NCBI GenBank assembly: GCA_016180525.1
Contig: JACPBB010000003.1
Span: forward strand, 1-38,394
Direction: 5' to 3'
Origin: Parcubacteria group bacterium
Lineage (GTDB): Bacteria; Patescibacteriota; Minisyncoccia; Phycocordibacterales; UBA2135
Length of the DNA: 38,394 nt
Below are positions 17,858 to 26,062 of the stretch, in pieces (positions within the stretch are counted from its first letter, which is position 1; the number at the start of each line of letters is the position of its first letter). The notes under the pieces are model-generated. The model did no database searches, had not been told where the DNA came from, and saw only the letters and a program-made list of their open reading frames with translations. The translations under genes and the position numbers were made by a program.

Positions 17858-18390
17858 GGCCCTCGCTTCTACGAATCGTCGCAGTCGCGAGGCGTGTGAA
17901 ACCTGTGATTCGTCACGGGTCACTCCTCTTCTTGTTGAAAATGGAAAAACTGTAAAGCTTTCCTCTGGTAATTTACGAGAGTTACCCCTCGCAAACCCAG
18001 GGCAGGACACCCGCAAAGGGCTTAGCTTCCGGAAGCGGTGAACGAGGCGTCCCTCGCCTGCTTGCCTCCTTAAGACCTGCCTCCCATTGCGCGCGCAACA
18101 GAAGGATTTGAAAATTGAAAAAAGAACAATAGCAGGTAACGGCGTGTCCCATACCCCATCTGTGGAGGAATTTGGGAATCGCTCTCAGGGGCCGTATAGA
18201 AGCACCCCGCAAGTGGCCCGTGTCGTTACCTTAGTCCCCTACTACCGTTTCGGGTATGTAAAAACGAAGAGCGAGTCGAGCGTCGAAGAGTATCGATTGA
18301 GAAAACGATACTAGAGCGGCTAACTGGCACGCCTCCCGTTCTGGCTTTCTCATGCAGCTGCTATCGATGCCAATTCTCACGACGCTCGAC
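17834..18390 (-). ncRNA. Large structured RNA, about 560 nt, class unknown
   Basis: No credible coding frame lies here, yet a strong promoter (18398-18425) and a terminator (17834-17857) frame it on the minus strand. The sequence is more GC-rich than its flanks and highly self-complementary. A perfect 11-bp stem (18380-18390 with 18275-18285) closes the 5' domain, exactly at the predicted start of transcription. Further stems are 18135-18141 with 18224-18230, 18001-18006 with 18076-18081, an almost continuous hairpin 17896-17923 with a 4-nt loop, and 17861-17866 with 17887-17892. I looked for the conserved cores of RNase P RNA, tmRNA (tRNA-like ends, tag ending in ALAA), SRP RNA and 6S RNA and did not find them. 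Divergent versions of these remain possible. Transcription and terminator evidence are strong. The identity is open. Confidence 0.75.
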
Positions 18391-18397
18391 ATGTTAA

Positions 18398-18425
18398 AGT
18401 ATACACTTTTAAATATTTTTGTCAA
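18398..18425 (-). promoter_or_regulatory. Near-consensus sigma-70 promoter of the structured RNA
   Basis: On the minus strand TTGACA (18420-18425), a 16-nt spacer and TATACT (18398-18403) form a strong housekeeping promoter. Transcription would start near 18391, at the first base of the 11-bp closing stem. Confidence 0.88.
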
Positions 18426-18543
18426 GCATTTTTTAATGACATCAACTAACTGTCAAAATACATTCTAAACAAAGAGTTTTTTAGAAGCATGAAAAATTTT
18501 CTTATATTTTTGCTCCATAATAGTTGTAAACCCCATAACAAAA

Positions 18544-18561
18544 CCCCCGTTATTACGAGGG
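18544..18561 (-). terminator. Terminator of the 55-residue gene
   Basis: CCCCCGT and ACGAGGG pair with one mismatch around TATT, and a TTTTGTTAT tract follows on the minus strand. The stem overlaps the TAA stop of the small gene. The 118 nt between here and the RNA promoter hold no other feature that I can see. Confidence 0.65.
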
Positions 18562-18720
18562 CTTTTGCAAATCTTTATGAGCTTTTCTTGGTTTGAAAAA
18601 CGTGTCCAGAACAACAGACATGGCACTTTGTGTTTCTTTAAATGCGCGCACTTGTCTCCCTAATGGTTCATCTGGATATCCTTCAAAAACCTGTTGTTTC
18701 TTCACAACAACCATTATCAT
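18553..18720 (-). CDS. 55-residue protein of unknown function
   Basis: ATG at 18720 opens a 55-residue frame starting MIMVVVKKQQVFEGYPDEPL and ending in HKDLQKPS. AAGAGG eight bases upstream is a good Shine-Dalgarno sequence, and a terminator overlaps the stop, so the unit has the layout of a real gene. The protein is soluble and basic with a short beta-like start, and matches no family I know. Its own start is 36 nt after the uvrC stop on the same strand, so it could be the last gene of a uvrA-uvrC transcript. Confidence 0.6.
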   Translation of the reverse strand: MIMVVVKKQQVFEGYPDEPLGRQVRAFKETQSAMSVVLDTFFKPRKAHKDLQKPS

Positions 18721-18756
18721 GATGGTGCCTCTTAATTGAACTAAGCATAGTCTATA

Positions 18757-20076
18757 TCATTTCAACTTTTTTCGCAAGTTTTTTCTGTGAAAAGCGACGG
18801 CAAACCGATGCGCTTCGCTGTTTGCGAGTAGTATTTCTTTTTCATTGTTCTCAATTATTCTCCTGTTCCCTAATATGTTTTTAGGGCGATGGTGTTCATT
18901 TTTTACAACTCCCACAACAGGAATTTGTATTTCATATTTTTTAAAAATATGCTCCACAGCATTCACCTGTGCTTTTCCTCCGTCTACCACGAAAAGCCGC
19001 GGCAGAGGCCATTCGGCGTGTCCAAGTCGCCGTTCAATTATTTCTTTGAGCGCGCCAACATCATTTCCAGTCTCTACTGTTTTAATATTAAATTTTCTAT
19101 AATCGCTTTTTTTTACCACACCGTCTTCAATAACAACCATAACGCCAACAATATGTTTCCCCGCCATGTGTGCCACATCATATGCTTCAATTTTAAAGGT
19201 TGTAGGTTGTAGGTTGCCCGCCCCGCTTCGCTTGGCGAGGCCGGGGTAGGTTGTAGGTTTAATAAGCGAGATATCTTGAATGTGCTTAAGGGCAAATAAA
19301 GTCTTTTTTATCTCCCCTGCTTTTTCAAATTCTCTTTTCTTTGCAGCTGCGTTCATTTCTGAAGTCAATTTTTTTATAATGGTTTTTTTCTTTCCTTCAA
19401 ATAGGAATTTTATATTGCGAATGGTGTTTTGATATTCTTTTTTTGAAATCTCCCCGGTACACACTCCTGGACAAAGACCAATCTGTCTATTGAAACACGG
19501 CTTCCCCAACCCTTTCTTAAAAGACATACCAATATACTCCAGTTTGTCAGTATATTTTTTGTGTGGTGGGATGCATGTGTCGCGAAATAGAAAAATTTTG
19601 CGGATAATTTTGAGTGCTTCTTTTAGGGTGCTTCCTTGGGGGAAAGGACCGAATGCGGATTTAAGATTTAAGATGTCAGATTTATGATTTGAAATTTTGT
19701 TTTGTAAAATTTCTTTTTCCCGGACGAGAAGGATTCGGGGGAAATCTTCATCGGTGATGATAACGTAGTTAAAACTTTTATCGCTTTTTTCTTTTGTGTT
19801 ATATATTGGCTGGTATTTTTTAATTAAGTTTGCTTCCAAAATCAACGCTTCAAGCACTGAATCTGTTTTTATACAATCAACGGTTTTTGCTTCAGAGAGC
19901 ATTTTTTGTATAAGAGGACCACGTGATTCAACAATGTCTTTGTTAAAGTAACTCCTCACTCTGTCGCGAATCGATGTCGCTTTGCCAACATATAAAACTC
20001 TCCTCTTTTTCCCGAGAAACATATATACCCCCGGTGAATCAGGCAATTTTTTTGCTTTTTCTAAAAGACTTGACAT
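18757..20076 (-). CDS. uvrC: Excinuclease ABC subunit C, lacking the C-terminal HhH domain
   Basis: UvrC makes both incisions around a lesion after UvrA and UvrB have found it. The 439 residues contain the GIY-YIG nuclease (PGVYMFLGKKRRVLYVGKA, 15-33), the cysteine motif CFNRQIGLCPGVC, a UVR helix pair for UvrB binding and the RNase H-like nuclease (EAYDVAHMAGK to LFVVDGGKAQVNA). The chain ends soon after EAHRFAVAFHRKN, where most UvrC proteins (about 600 residues) continue into a tandem helix-hairpin-helix DNA-binding domain. That domain is absent. Two low-complexity insertions, at about residues 125-145 and 272-293, are encoded by repeat-like DNA (19655-19700 and 19197-19265). uvrA lies 41 nt upstream on the same strand. 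Confidence 0.93.
   Translation of the reverse strand: MSSLLEKAKKLPDSPGVYMFLGKKRRVLYVGKATSIRDRVRSYFNKDIVESRGPLIQKMLSEAKTVDCIKTDSVLEALILEANLIKKYQPIYNTKEKSDKSFNYVIITDEDFPRILLVREKEILQNKISNHKSDILNLKSAFGPFPQGSTLKEALKIIRKIFLFRDTCIPPHKKYTDKLEYIGMSFKKGLGKPCFNRQIGLCPGVCTGEISKKEYQNTIRNIKFLFEGKKKTIIKKLTSEMNAAAKKREFEKAGEIKKTLFALKHIQDISLIKPTTYPGLAKRSGAGNLQPTTFKIEAYDVAHMAGKHIVGVMVVIEDGVVKKSDYRKFNIKTVETGNDVGALKEIIERRLGHAEWPLPRLFVVDGGKAQVNAVEHIFKKYEIQIPVVGVVKNEHHRPKNILGNRRIIENNEKEILLANSEAHRFAVAFHRKNLRKKLK
19197..19265. repeat. GC-rich palindromic element inside uvrC, flanked by short tandem repeats
   Basis: Four copies of the octamer TTGTAGGT flank a GC-rich core (TTGCCCGCCCCGCTTCGC and on to GGCGAGGCCGGGG). 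It adds about 21 residues between the UVR helix pair and the RNase H-like domain of UvrC, where family members have only a short link. The first 18 bases of the core nearly repeat those of the uvrB element at 26786-26827. Confidence 0.7.
19655..19700. repeat. AT-rich repeat inside uvrC
   Basis: The plus strand reads as variations on AGATTTAAGAT and GATTTATGATTTGAAAT. It is closely similar in wording to the non-coding stretch at 34256-34330. In frame it encodes the NKISNHKSDILNLKS stretch, placed where UvrC proteins usually have a few residues before the FGPF/YP motif. Confidence 0.6.
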
Positions 20077-20117
20077 GTTTATAAAATTTACTACAATCGT
20101 CCGATGTCCTTACATTA

Positions 20118-22706
20118 CTACAACACGCGCTTTAAATATTTTCCGGTAACTGAATGTTTATTATCTGCAATTTCCTCCGGCGTGCCCTTTGCAACAATTT
20201 TTCCTCCTTTCTCTCCGCCTTCCGGCCCAATGTCAATTACATAATCAGCATTTTTAATTACATCCATATTATGTTCAATCACAACGACTGTGTTTCCCGC
20301 AGAAACTAACGTATCTAAAATTTCAATTAGTTTTTTCACGTCTTCATAGTGAAGCCCTACTGTTGGCTCATCCAAAAGATATATTGTTTTCTGCAGATGC
20401 GGCCTATATAATTCAGAGGAAATTTTTACTCTCTGCGCCTCGCCCCCTGAAAGAGTTGTCGCGGATTGTCCGAGCTCTAGATACCCGAGCCCCACATCGT
20501 TAAGAGTTTTTAATCGGTCATAAATTGCGGGAATATCTTCAAAAAACGAAAGCGCTTCTTCAATCGTCATATTGAGCACATCATAAATATTTTTTCTCTT
20601 ATATCGTATCTCCAAAGTCTCTTTTGTGAATCGCTTTCCTCCGCAAATGTCACACTCTACATACACGGTCGGCAAGAAATGCATTTCAACGGCAATCGTG
20701 CCGTTTCCCTGACACGCCTCGCACCTACCCCCCTTCACGTTGAAAGAAAATCGTCCTGATTTCCATCCGCGCGCCCGCGCTTCAGCGGTAGAGGCAAACA
20801 AGTCTCTGATAAAAAGAAAGGCACCTGTGTACGTCGCCGGATTTGAGCGTGGAGTTCTGCCGATTGGCGACTGGTCAATCAAAATTGCGCGACCCAAATA
20901 CTCTGTTCCCGTGAATCCCGCGCAGTTAAATATCTCATTGCTTCTGTATCGCCTGTCAAATCGCGCCTGTAAATTCTGGTGTAAAATATCGTAAAGAAGG
21001 GTTGATTTTCCGGAACCGGAAACGCCCGTAATGACGCTAAGCCGTCCAAGTGGAATCGTAACGTCAATATTATTTATATTCCATTTCTTTGCGCCCTTTA
21101 TCATAAGTGCTCCCTTATTGCTCATTCTCCTGTTTTTAGGAATTTCTATTTTTTTCTCTCCTCTTAAATATGCAAGCGTTACGGAGTCAGAAGGGTTTTT
21201 CTTCGCAGTCAGTAATTTTTCAAGATAATCCGCGACAACAATATGTCCACCATGCACTCCTGCTCCCGGACCGATGTCTACGATATAGTCAGAGGCAAAA
21301 ATAGTGTCTTCGTCATGTTCAACAATAATAATCGTATTTCCAGTATCACGAAGACTCTGGAGCGTTTTTATAAGCCGGTCATTGTCTTTTTGATGAAGCC
21401 CTATAGTCGGCTCATCTAAAACATAGAGAGCGCCGACAAGTCCGGAGCCAAGTTGCGAGGCAAGGCGAATCCTTTGCGCCTCACCGCCGGAGAGTGTGTT
21501 TGCACGTCTATCAAGCGTTAAATAATCAATCCCGACATCAATCATAAACTGGAGTCGTGACTCAATTTCTCGTATCGCAACATGGGAAATTTCTTTTTCT
21601 TTTTTACTCAGAGTAACTGTATTAAAAAATTGCCGCGCGTCTTTTATAGAACTCGCAACTAAATCAACAATATTAGTACCTTTTTTCTCTCCTTTGCCCC
21701 CAAGAAATACATTGAGCGCCTCGGGGCGCAGACGCGCCCCGAGGCAAACGGGGCACACTTCACTTCCAAAAAAATGTTTCGTGCCGAGACCATTACATGC
21801 TTCACACGCACCATATGGAGAGTTGAACGAAAAGAGCCGCGGCTCAATTTCTGGAAACGAAAATCCGTCGTATGGACACATAAATTTTGAAGAGATGAGC
21901 CTCTCTTCTCCGTCAGGAGACTCAATGCGTAAAAGTCCATTTGATTCTAATAATGCTCGCTCAACGGCATCAGAGAGTCGCTCTAGTGCACCTTTTTTGT
22001 CATCAGAAAATTCACTTACATAGATTTCATCAATAAGCACATCTATCGTGTGTTTTTTATTTTTCTCAAGCACGATACTCTCTCGCAATTTCTTTAACAC
22101 ACCATCAACCTTTACATATTCATACCCCTTCCCGAGCAAATCATAGAGCAATTGATAATATTCACCCTTTCTACCAACAACTACTGGGGCAAGTAATTTT
22201 ATTTTTAAATTGTCATATGGCACACCGAGCACTTTTTTGCCCTTTTTCGCCACGTTAATAGTATTTACCGTTTCAATAATAGTATTCATTATTTCTTCCT
22301 GCGAGAGCTTTTTTATTTCTCTTCCACATTTTAAGCAGTGCGGCTTTCCAGTTCGCGCATAGAGAATACGAAGATAATCATATATTTCAGTAATTGTTGC
22401 CACCGTTGAACGAGGGTTATTTGAACGGCTTTTCTGGTCAATTGAAATCGCGGGAGAAAGCCCCGCAATGTCGTCAACATCCGGCTTTTGCATCTGACGC
22501 AAAAACTGACGAGCATACGAAGAAAGTGATTCCACGTACCGCCTCTGTCCTTCGGCAAAAATAGTGTCAAACGCTAAAGACGACTTTCCTGAACCAGAGA
22601 GCCCCGTAAAGACAATCATTTTATTCCGCGGCATTTCAACCGTAATGTTTTTTAAGTTATGAGTGCGCGCACCTTTTACTATAATTTTTTCATTGTTTTT
22701 ATTCAT
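20118..22706 (-). CDS. uvrA: Excinuclease ABC subunit A
   Basis: UvrA is the damage-recognition ATPase of nucleotide excision repair and works as a dimer that loads UvrB. Two ABC modules are present, each with Walker A ([10 protein letters not shown] near the N terminus, [10 protein letters not shown] in the second half) and the LSGGEAQR signature. Cysteine clusters are seen at [14 protein letters not shown]...CEACNGLG...CPVCLGAR and CEACQGNG...CDICGGKR, as in family members. I prefer the ATG at 22706 because family proteins begin a few residues before the [13 protein letters not shown] motif. An in-frame ATG at 22775 would add 23 residues unlike UvrA. A TATAGT sequence near 22806 could be the -10 of its promoter. 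Confidence 0.95.
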   Translation of the reverse strand: MNKNNEKIIVKGARTHNLKNITVEMPRNKMIVFTGLSGSGKSSLAFDTIFAEGQRRYVESLSSYARQFLRQMQKPDVDDIAGLSPAISIDQKSRSNNPRSTVATITEIYDYLRILYARTGKPHCLKCGREIKKLSQEEIMNTIIETVNTINVAKKGKKVLGVPYDNLKIKLLAPVVVGRKGEYYQLLYDLLGKGYEYVKVDGVLKKLRESIVLEKNKKHTIDVLIDEIYVSEFSDDKKGALERLSDAVERALLESNGLLRIESPDGEERLISSKFMCPYDGFSFPEIEPRLFSFNSPYGACEACNGLGTKHFFGSEVCPVCLGARLRPEALNVFLGGKGEKKGTNIVDLVASSIKDARQFFNTVTLSKKEKEISHVAIREIESRLQFMIDVGIDYLTLDRRANTLSGGEAQRIRLASQLGSGLVGALYVLDEPTIGLHQKDNDRLIKTLQSLRDTGNTIIIVEHDEDTIFASDYIVDIGPGAGVHGGHIVVADYLEKLLTAKKNPSDSVTLAYLRGEKKIEIPKNRRMSNKGALMIKGAKKWNINNIDVTIPLGRLSVITGVSGSGKSTLLYDILHQNLQARFDRRYRSNEIFNCAGFTGTEYLGRAILIDQSPIGRTPRSNPATYTGAFLFIRDLFASTAEARARGWKSGRFSFNVKGGRCEACQGNGTIAVEMHFLPTVYVECDICGGKRFTKETLEIRYKRKNIYDVLNMTIEEALSFFEDIPAIYDRLKTLNDVGLGYLELGQSATTLSGGEAQRVKISSELYRPHLQKTIYLLDEPTVGLHYEDVKKLIEILDTLVSAGNTVVVIEHNMDVIKNADYVIDIGPEGGEKGGKIVAKGTPEEIADNKHSVTGKYLKRVL

Positions 22707-22831
22707 GGTGATATTCTGATTTATTAACGAATTCGGATTATTATATATACCAGAAATTGCCCCTTGTTTTGTCATAGGGGTTACGTATCTTTTTTATATA
22801 CACACTATAGCATGGGTGGAATAAAAAGCAA

Positions 22832-22860
22832 AGCTCCGTCGTTTTCAAAACGACGGAGCT
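22832..22860 (-). terminator. Terminator after the gene at 22859
   Basis: A 14-bp perfect stem with a single-base loop, followed on the minus strand by TTTGCTTTTTATT. It overlaps the stop codon of the 108-residue gene and insulates it from uvrA. Confidence 0.85.
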
Positions 22861-23185
22861 AATTCACTTCAAGATGCTCTGCATTATGGCGCTCGCCTAA
22901 CGCATCAGAGAGTATGTCTCGCGGGTTAAATTGAAAATTTCTTTCTGTGCAATGCCCTGAAAGTAAGTTTAAAAATTCTGGATTCTCATGCAACTCTCCA
23001 ACCTGCAAACAAATGGCGCGACCCCAAATGTCAAGTTGTGTAAGAGCTTTGGCGCGTGCTTCAACATTTGTCTTATTCTGCGGGTTGTTCAAAGATACCT
23101 TCCAGTTGTGATACGCAAAGAGCATGGGGACAAGTGTATGAAAGAAACCCTCCAGCTCAAATGTTCTTTTGATACGGGTAATCAT
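22859..23185 (-). CDS. 108-residue protein of unknown function
   Basis: A soluble, helix-rich frame from ATG at 23185 with two cysteines and several histidines. No motif I can name. It is one of three minus-strand genes of unknown function between uvrA and the protease gene, each ending in its own hairpin terminator, which supports it being expressed as a separate unit. AGGGTGGTG upstream of the ATG is a weak ribosome binding site. Confidence 0.6.
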   Translation of the reverse strand: MITRIKRTFELEGFFHTLVPMLFAYHNWKVSLNNPQNKTNVEARAKALTQLDIWGRAICLQVGELHENPEFLNLLSGHCTERNFQFNPRDILSDALGERHNAEHLEVN

Positions 23186-23225
23186 GGATACACCACCCTA
23201 CTGCCTCTTTCTAAATTATATACAA

Positions 23226-23251
23226 AAAGCACCCATATATACAGGTGCTTT
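23226..23251 (-). terminator. Terminator after the gene at 23250
   Basis: AAAGCACC (23226-23233) pairs with GGTGCTTT (23244-23251), followed on the minus strand by a TTTTTG tract. The stem overlaps the stop codon. Confidence 0.75.
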
Positions 23252-23570
23252 AATGCAATTTTGAACTGACCATTTTCTCATATCGGCCGGCAATGATGTC
23301 AGAGATGAGCGCTTGTGAATTAATAATAAACCCGTGCTTATCGCAGAATTTTTGAAGCATAATCATAAATCGCTTACTTGTATGATAATCTTGTACGAGA
23401 ATTTTAACCGCTTGACCAATAACCCTCATCCCGTTTCGCGTATCTTCTTTCTCTTCATCGGTTTTTGCCACCTCAAGAAATTCTTTTTCCGCGTCATACT
23501 GCATAAGCAGTGTCGCGATTAAAAGATATAAGTCGTTCGGTGAAAACGAATATTTAAACCTTCCGGGCAT
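23250..23570 (-). CDS. 106-residue protein of unknown function
   Basis: A soluble, helical frame from ATG at 23570. Charged central stretch (KTDEEKEDTRNGMR) and a C-terminal KHGFIINSQALISDIIAGRYEK. No family recognised. The upstream sequence has no strong Shine-Dalgarno motif. It is flanked by its own terminator and by the terminator of the next gene, so it seems to be monocistronic. Confidence 0.6.
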   Translation of the reverse strand: MPGRFKYSFSPNDLYLLIATLLMQYDAEKEFLEVAKTDEEKEDTRNGMRVIGQAVKILVQDYHTSKRFMIMLQKFCDKHGFIINSQALISDIIAGRYEKMVSSKLH

Positions 23571-23623
23571 AAGCGAATATCCTCAACTTTGTCTTTAGTA
23601 ATTATACAATATAAAAAGAAAAA

Positions 23624-23644
23624 CCCGCGGTGATAAGCCGCGGG
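23624..23644 (-). terminator. Terminator after the gene at 23655
   Basis: CCCGCGG (23624-23630) pairs with CCGCGGG (23638-23644), followed on the minus strand by TTTTTCTTTT. It starts 10 nt after the stop of the membrane protein gene. Confidence 0.85.
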
Positions 23645-23654
23645 CATATTTTGG

Positions 23655-24407
23655 CTAGCCAACAATGGCGGAGTGAAGCTGCTCTTTTTCTTTCCCGTCT
23701 TTCTTCTTTTTCTCTCTTAATTCCTTCATCTTTTTTTCTTCCTTTACCCACGCTTCTGATATAGCACGCACTCGCTCGTTTAAATATCCAACAGTGAAGC
23801 ACCATGCAACTCCTCCAGTAACACTCATTAATACGAGCATCCAATTAATTACTTTAAAGCGGGATGGAGATTCGACAGTATTAAATATTTGTGTATCTGT
23901 TAGTGCTATCAAAGCCATTACGACTACTATTACAAGCCCGCTCATAAGTGCTTTAATGGTTCCATGCACCTTAACCTTTCTCCCGCGAGGGGTCTTTACA
24001 CCATGTGCAAACCAAAACTGATACATCTCTGGCGGCTTGCTCTCCTTCACAACCTCAACTTCGCCGGTCTCAGTATTTTTCCAGCATCCGAATTTTCTTT
24101 CAACGCGAGGAAAGTTGGGAAGACTAGAGACTTCTACCAAACCATATTCATCTTGTCCTTCCGGCCACGAAACAACAGCCCTTACACCTATTGGAGAATT
24201 AGTATGAGTTACGTCCTTATCCCAATACTTGTCCCATAGAGTAGCCATCAAAGTATACTGTTCCCCTGTTTTCCAATGCGCATCAGAAGAATGAATTTTC
24301 TTCTCTGGAAAGACGAGGGCAATCGCCTTTTCGGCAGCGTCTCGGTTGATAGTTAATGTAGGAGACACAGACATCTCTTGTGCTTGCTTTCCTTTGGCTT
24401 GCACCAT
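23655..24407 (-). CDS. Two-helix membrane protein of unknown function with structured leader
   Basis: From the ATG at 24407 the protein has about 250 residues: a soluble N-terminal domain rich in Trp and charged residues, two membrane segments (from GTIKALMSGLVIVVVMALIA and from INWMLVLMSVTGGVAWCFTV) and a strongly charged, coiled-coil-like C-terminal tail rich in Lys and Glu. The start is set by GGAGGA four bases before this ATG. The longer frame (to 24659) runs through a large hairpin and is unlikely. No family is recognised. The leader contains an 18-bp hairpin and a helix that would cover the ribosome binding site. Confidence 0.7.
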   Translation of the reverse strand: MVQAKGKQAQEMSVSPTLTINRDAAEKAIALVFPEKKIHSSDAHWKTGEQYTLMATLWDKYWDKDVTHTNSPIGVRAVVSWPEGQDEYGLVEVSSLPNFPRVERKFGCWKNTETGEVEVVKESKPPEMYQFWFAHGVKTPRGRKVKVHGTIKALMSGLVIVVVMALIALTDTQIFNTVESPSRFKVINWMLVLMSVTGGVAWCFTVGYLNERVRAISEAWVKEEKKMKELREKKKKDGKEKEQLHSAIVG

Positions 24408-24411
24408 TTTT

Positions 24412-24516
24412 TCCTCCGTCAGGAGAAACGGAGTGGCACTATTGCCACACCGGCCACCGGTCAACGGCAGCGGTTTGTTCAGTTTCGGTACAAAAACCGA
24501 ACAAACCGCTGCCGTT
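24412..24516 (-). promoter_or_regulatory. Highly structured 5' leader with sequestered ribosome binding site
   Basis: A perfect 18-bp stem (24463-24480 with 24499-24516) is followed, in the direction of transcription, by a 6-bp stem (24433-24438 with 24443-24448) and by CTCCG/CGGAG (24414-24418 with 24429-24433) that takes up most of the Shine-Dalgarno GGAGGA at 24412-24417. There is no T run after the long stem, so it is not a simple terminator. An on/off switch of translation is inferred. No known riboswitch consensus is recognised. Confidence 0.55.
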
Positions 24517-24540
24517 AACACTTCAAGATACTCTTTTTGC

Positions 24541-24569
24541 TTTTTAACATTAGCTACTTCAAATGTCAA
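24541..24569 (-). promoter_or_regulatory. Possible promoter for the structured leader
   Basis: On the minus strand TTGACA (24564-24569), a 17-nt spacer and TAAAAA (24541-24546). The -35 box is perfect and the -10 weak. The start would fall about 20 nt before the long hairpin. Confidence 0.45.
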
Positions 24570-24637
24570 TCTTTTGCACAAATACTTTCGTGTAAGATAG
24601 ATGTCAGTAATATTCCTTGACAAAAAGGACAAGTGAA

Positions 24638-26038
24638 ATGAAGCACACGGCTCGCTCATTTTTTACAGCTCCTCTTCTTACTATCCTTGCGCTCTGCACA
24701 ATCTTTGCTGGAGTGAATATAAACTTCAACAAAGCATATGCGAACGAGGAAGTTGATGAAGCAAAATATTTAATGATTCCAGGTTCGCTTGTTAAAACGC
24801 CCGAAGACGATGATGGTTGGGCAAGGTTCGCTGAAGTATTCTATATATTCACAAGAAAATATTATCGCCCAATAAGCGGCGCGGAAGCTACGAAGAAAAT
24901 GATTGAGGGTGGCCTTACCTCTCTTGACCCCCACACCTCTATTGCTGATGAGGAGGAATTTAGCGATAGAGCAGTAGAAATGAAAGGTGTATTTGGCGGA
25001 CTCGGTATAGAAATTCAAAATAACACGGATGGGAAACCGGGGATACTCATCATAACCCCCATTGACGATACTCCTGCCTCTCGTGCTGGCATTAAAGCGC
25101 AAGATGTCATTATAGAAATTGACGGGCAGTCAACCGTTGGGATGAAACTGACAGACGCCGTCAAACGGATGCGTGGAGAGCCAGAAACTACCGTAACGCT
25201 CACAATCGCTCGGGCGGGCATGACAAAGCCGCTAGTGGTAACTCTTATTCGCGCAATCATTGTCATACAATATGTAAAACATGAATTGAAACAGAATGGC
25301 GTGGGCTATATTCGCGTTACAAGATTTGGGGAAACAGTTACAGAACTTGTGAAAAAATCTGTTGAGTCTCTTGAGAAACAAAATGGCGGTAAACAACTCT
25401 CTGGCGTTATACTTGATTTGCGAAATAACCCGGGAGGCTTACTTCATGTAGCTTATCAACTGAATAATTTGTTCCTTGACGGAAACATGCATAACTTTCA
25501 AGAAGATGTCGCGGGATCAAAGCTTATGATTTCCGAAGAAAGCCGAGGAAAAATTTTGGAGAACAAAAAATATTATATGGATGAAAGTCCGGATATAACA
25601 GGAGGTGTACCGCTTGTCGTACTTGTAAACAGCGGCTCTGCATCAGCATCTGAGATTGTCGCAAAAACACTTCAAGTGTTTGGCCGCGCGACTGTTGCTG
25701 GACCAACTAAAAGTTTTGGTAAAGGTACCGTTCAGACAATTGTCCCGCTTCAAACTGGTGGAGCCCTGACGCTCACGACCTCGCAGTACCTCATTGGACC
25801 AGAGGGATGCGAACAGGTAATTCAAAATATAGGTATCACACCGGATATTATGATACAGGGAGATGCAAACGAGACTGAGAAAGAAGAAGCAAAATTGCCG
25901 GATGCCGTTAAGACGAGTACAATTTCTAATGCAAATTGTAAATACCGCTACACGCTTCCCGAGGGGCATAAAGACATGGCGTTTAAAATGTTAAGAGTAA
26001 TGGATTTAAAGATTAAAACTGAAGGAAGCGCACAATAA
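24638..26038 (+). CDS. C-terminal processing peptidase, S41 family (CtpA-like)
   Basis: Proteases of this family act outside the cytoplasmic membrane on the C termini of exported proteins. The ATG at 24638 gives about 466 residues. It is preceded by AAAGGAC at a good distance, while the longer frame begins with TTG at 24617. A signal sequence (RSFFTAPLLTILALCTIFAG) leads to a cleavage-like AYANEE. A PDZ domain follows (GGLGIEIQNN to VTLTIARAG), then the serine-lysine dyad region with Ser in VNSGSASASEIVA and Lys in SFGKGTVQ. It ends in a short region with two cysteines of unclear role. No penicillin-binding or PDZ-partner gene is adjacent. Confidence 0.9.
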   Translation: MKHTARSFFTAPLLTILALCTIFAGVNINFNKAYANEEVDEAKYLMIPGSLVKTPEDDDGWARFAEVFYIFTRKYYRPISGAEATKKMIEGGLTSLDPHTSIADEEEFSDRAVEMKGVFGGLGIEIQNNTDGKPGILIITPIDDTPASRAGIKAQDVIIEIDGQSTVGMKLTDAVKRMRGEPETTVTLTIARAGMTKPLVVTLIRAIIVIQYVKHELKQNGVGYIRVTRFGETVTELVKKSVESLEKQNGGKQLSGVILDLRNNPGGLLHVAYQLNNLFLDGNMHNFQEDVAGSKLMISEESRGKILENKKYYMDESPDITGGVPLVVLVNSGSASASEIVAKTLQVFGRATVAGPTKSFGKGTVQTIVPLQTGGALTLTTSQYLIGPEGCEQVIQNIGITPDIMIQGDANETEKEEAKLPDAVKTSTISNANCKYRYTLPEGHKDMAFKMLRVMDLKIKTEGSAQ

Positions 26039-26062
26039 ATAAAATGAATGATAGAAAAAACA

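Noticed and set aside
17834-18390. RNase P RNA or tmRNA as the identity of the large RNA
   Set aside because: The word GAGGAAAG does occur on the minus strand (about 17967-17960), but it is in the 3' part without the partner ACAGAA region. No tRNA-like T loop or CCA end, and no tag frame ending in Ala-Leu-Ala-Ala, was seen. A covariance search could still overturn this.
19197-19265. CRISPR-like array
   Set aside because: The repeated unit is only 8 nt, copies abut each other and the segment is in frame in uvrC. No spacers and no cas genes exist in the window.
21718-21745. A further palindromic element in uvrA
   Set aside because: The stem (21718-21728 with 21735-21745) falls on the conserved UvrA motif [14 protein letters not shown], which is present in family members generally, so the palindrome is a by-product of coding sequence.
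22707-22775. N-terminal extension of UvrA
   Set aside because: The extra 23 residues do not look like any UvrA start, and an internal ATG at 22706 precedes the conserved [10 protein letters not shown] region at the usual distance.
24408-24659. Longer N terminus of the membrane protein at 23655
   Set aside because: The added part would run through an 18-bp hairpin and overlap the protease gene start, while an ATG with GGAGGA just upstream exists at 24407.
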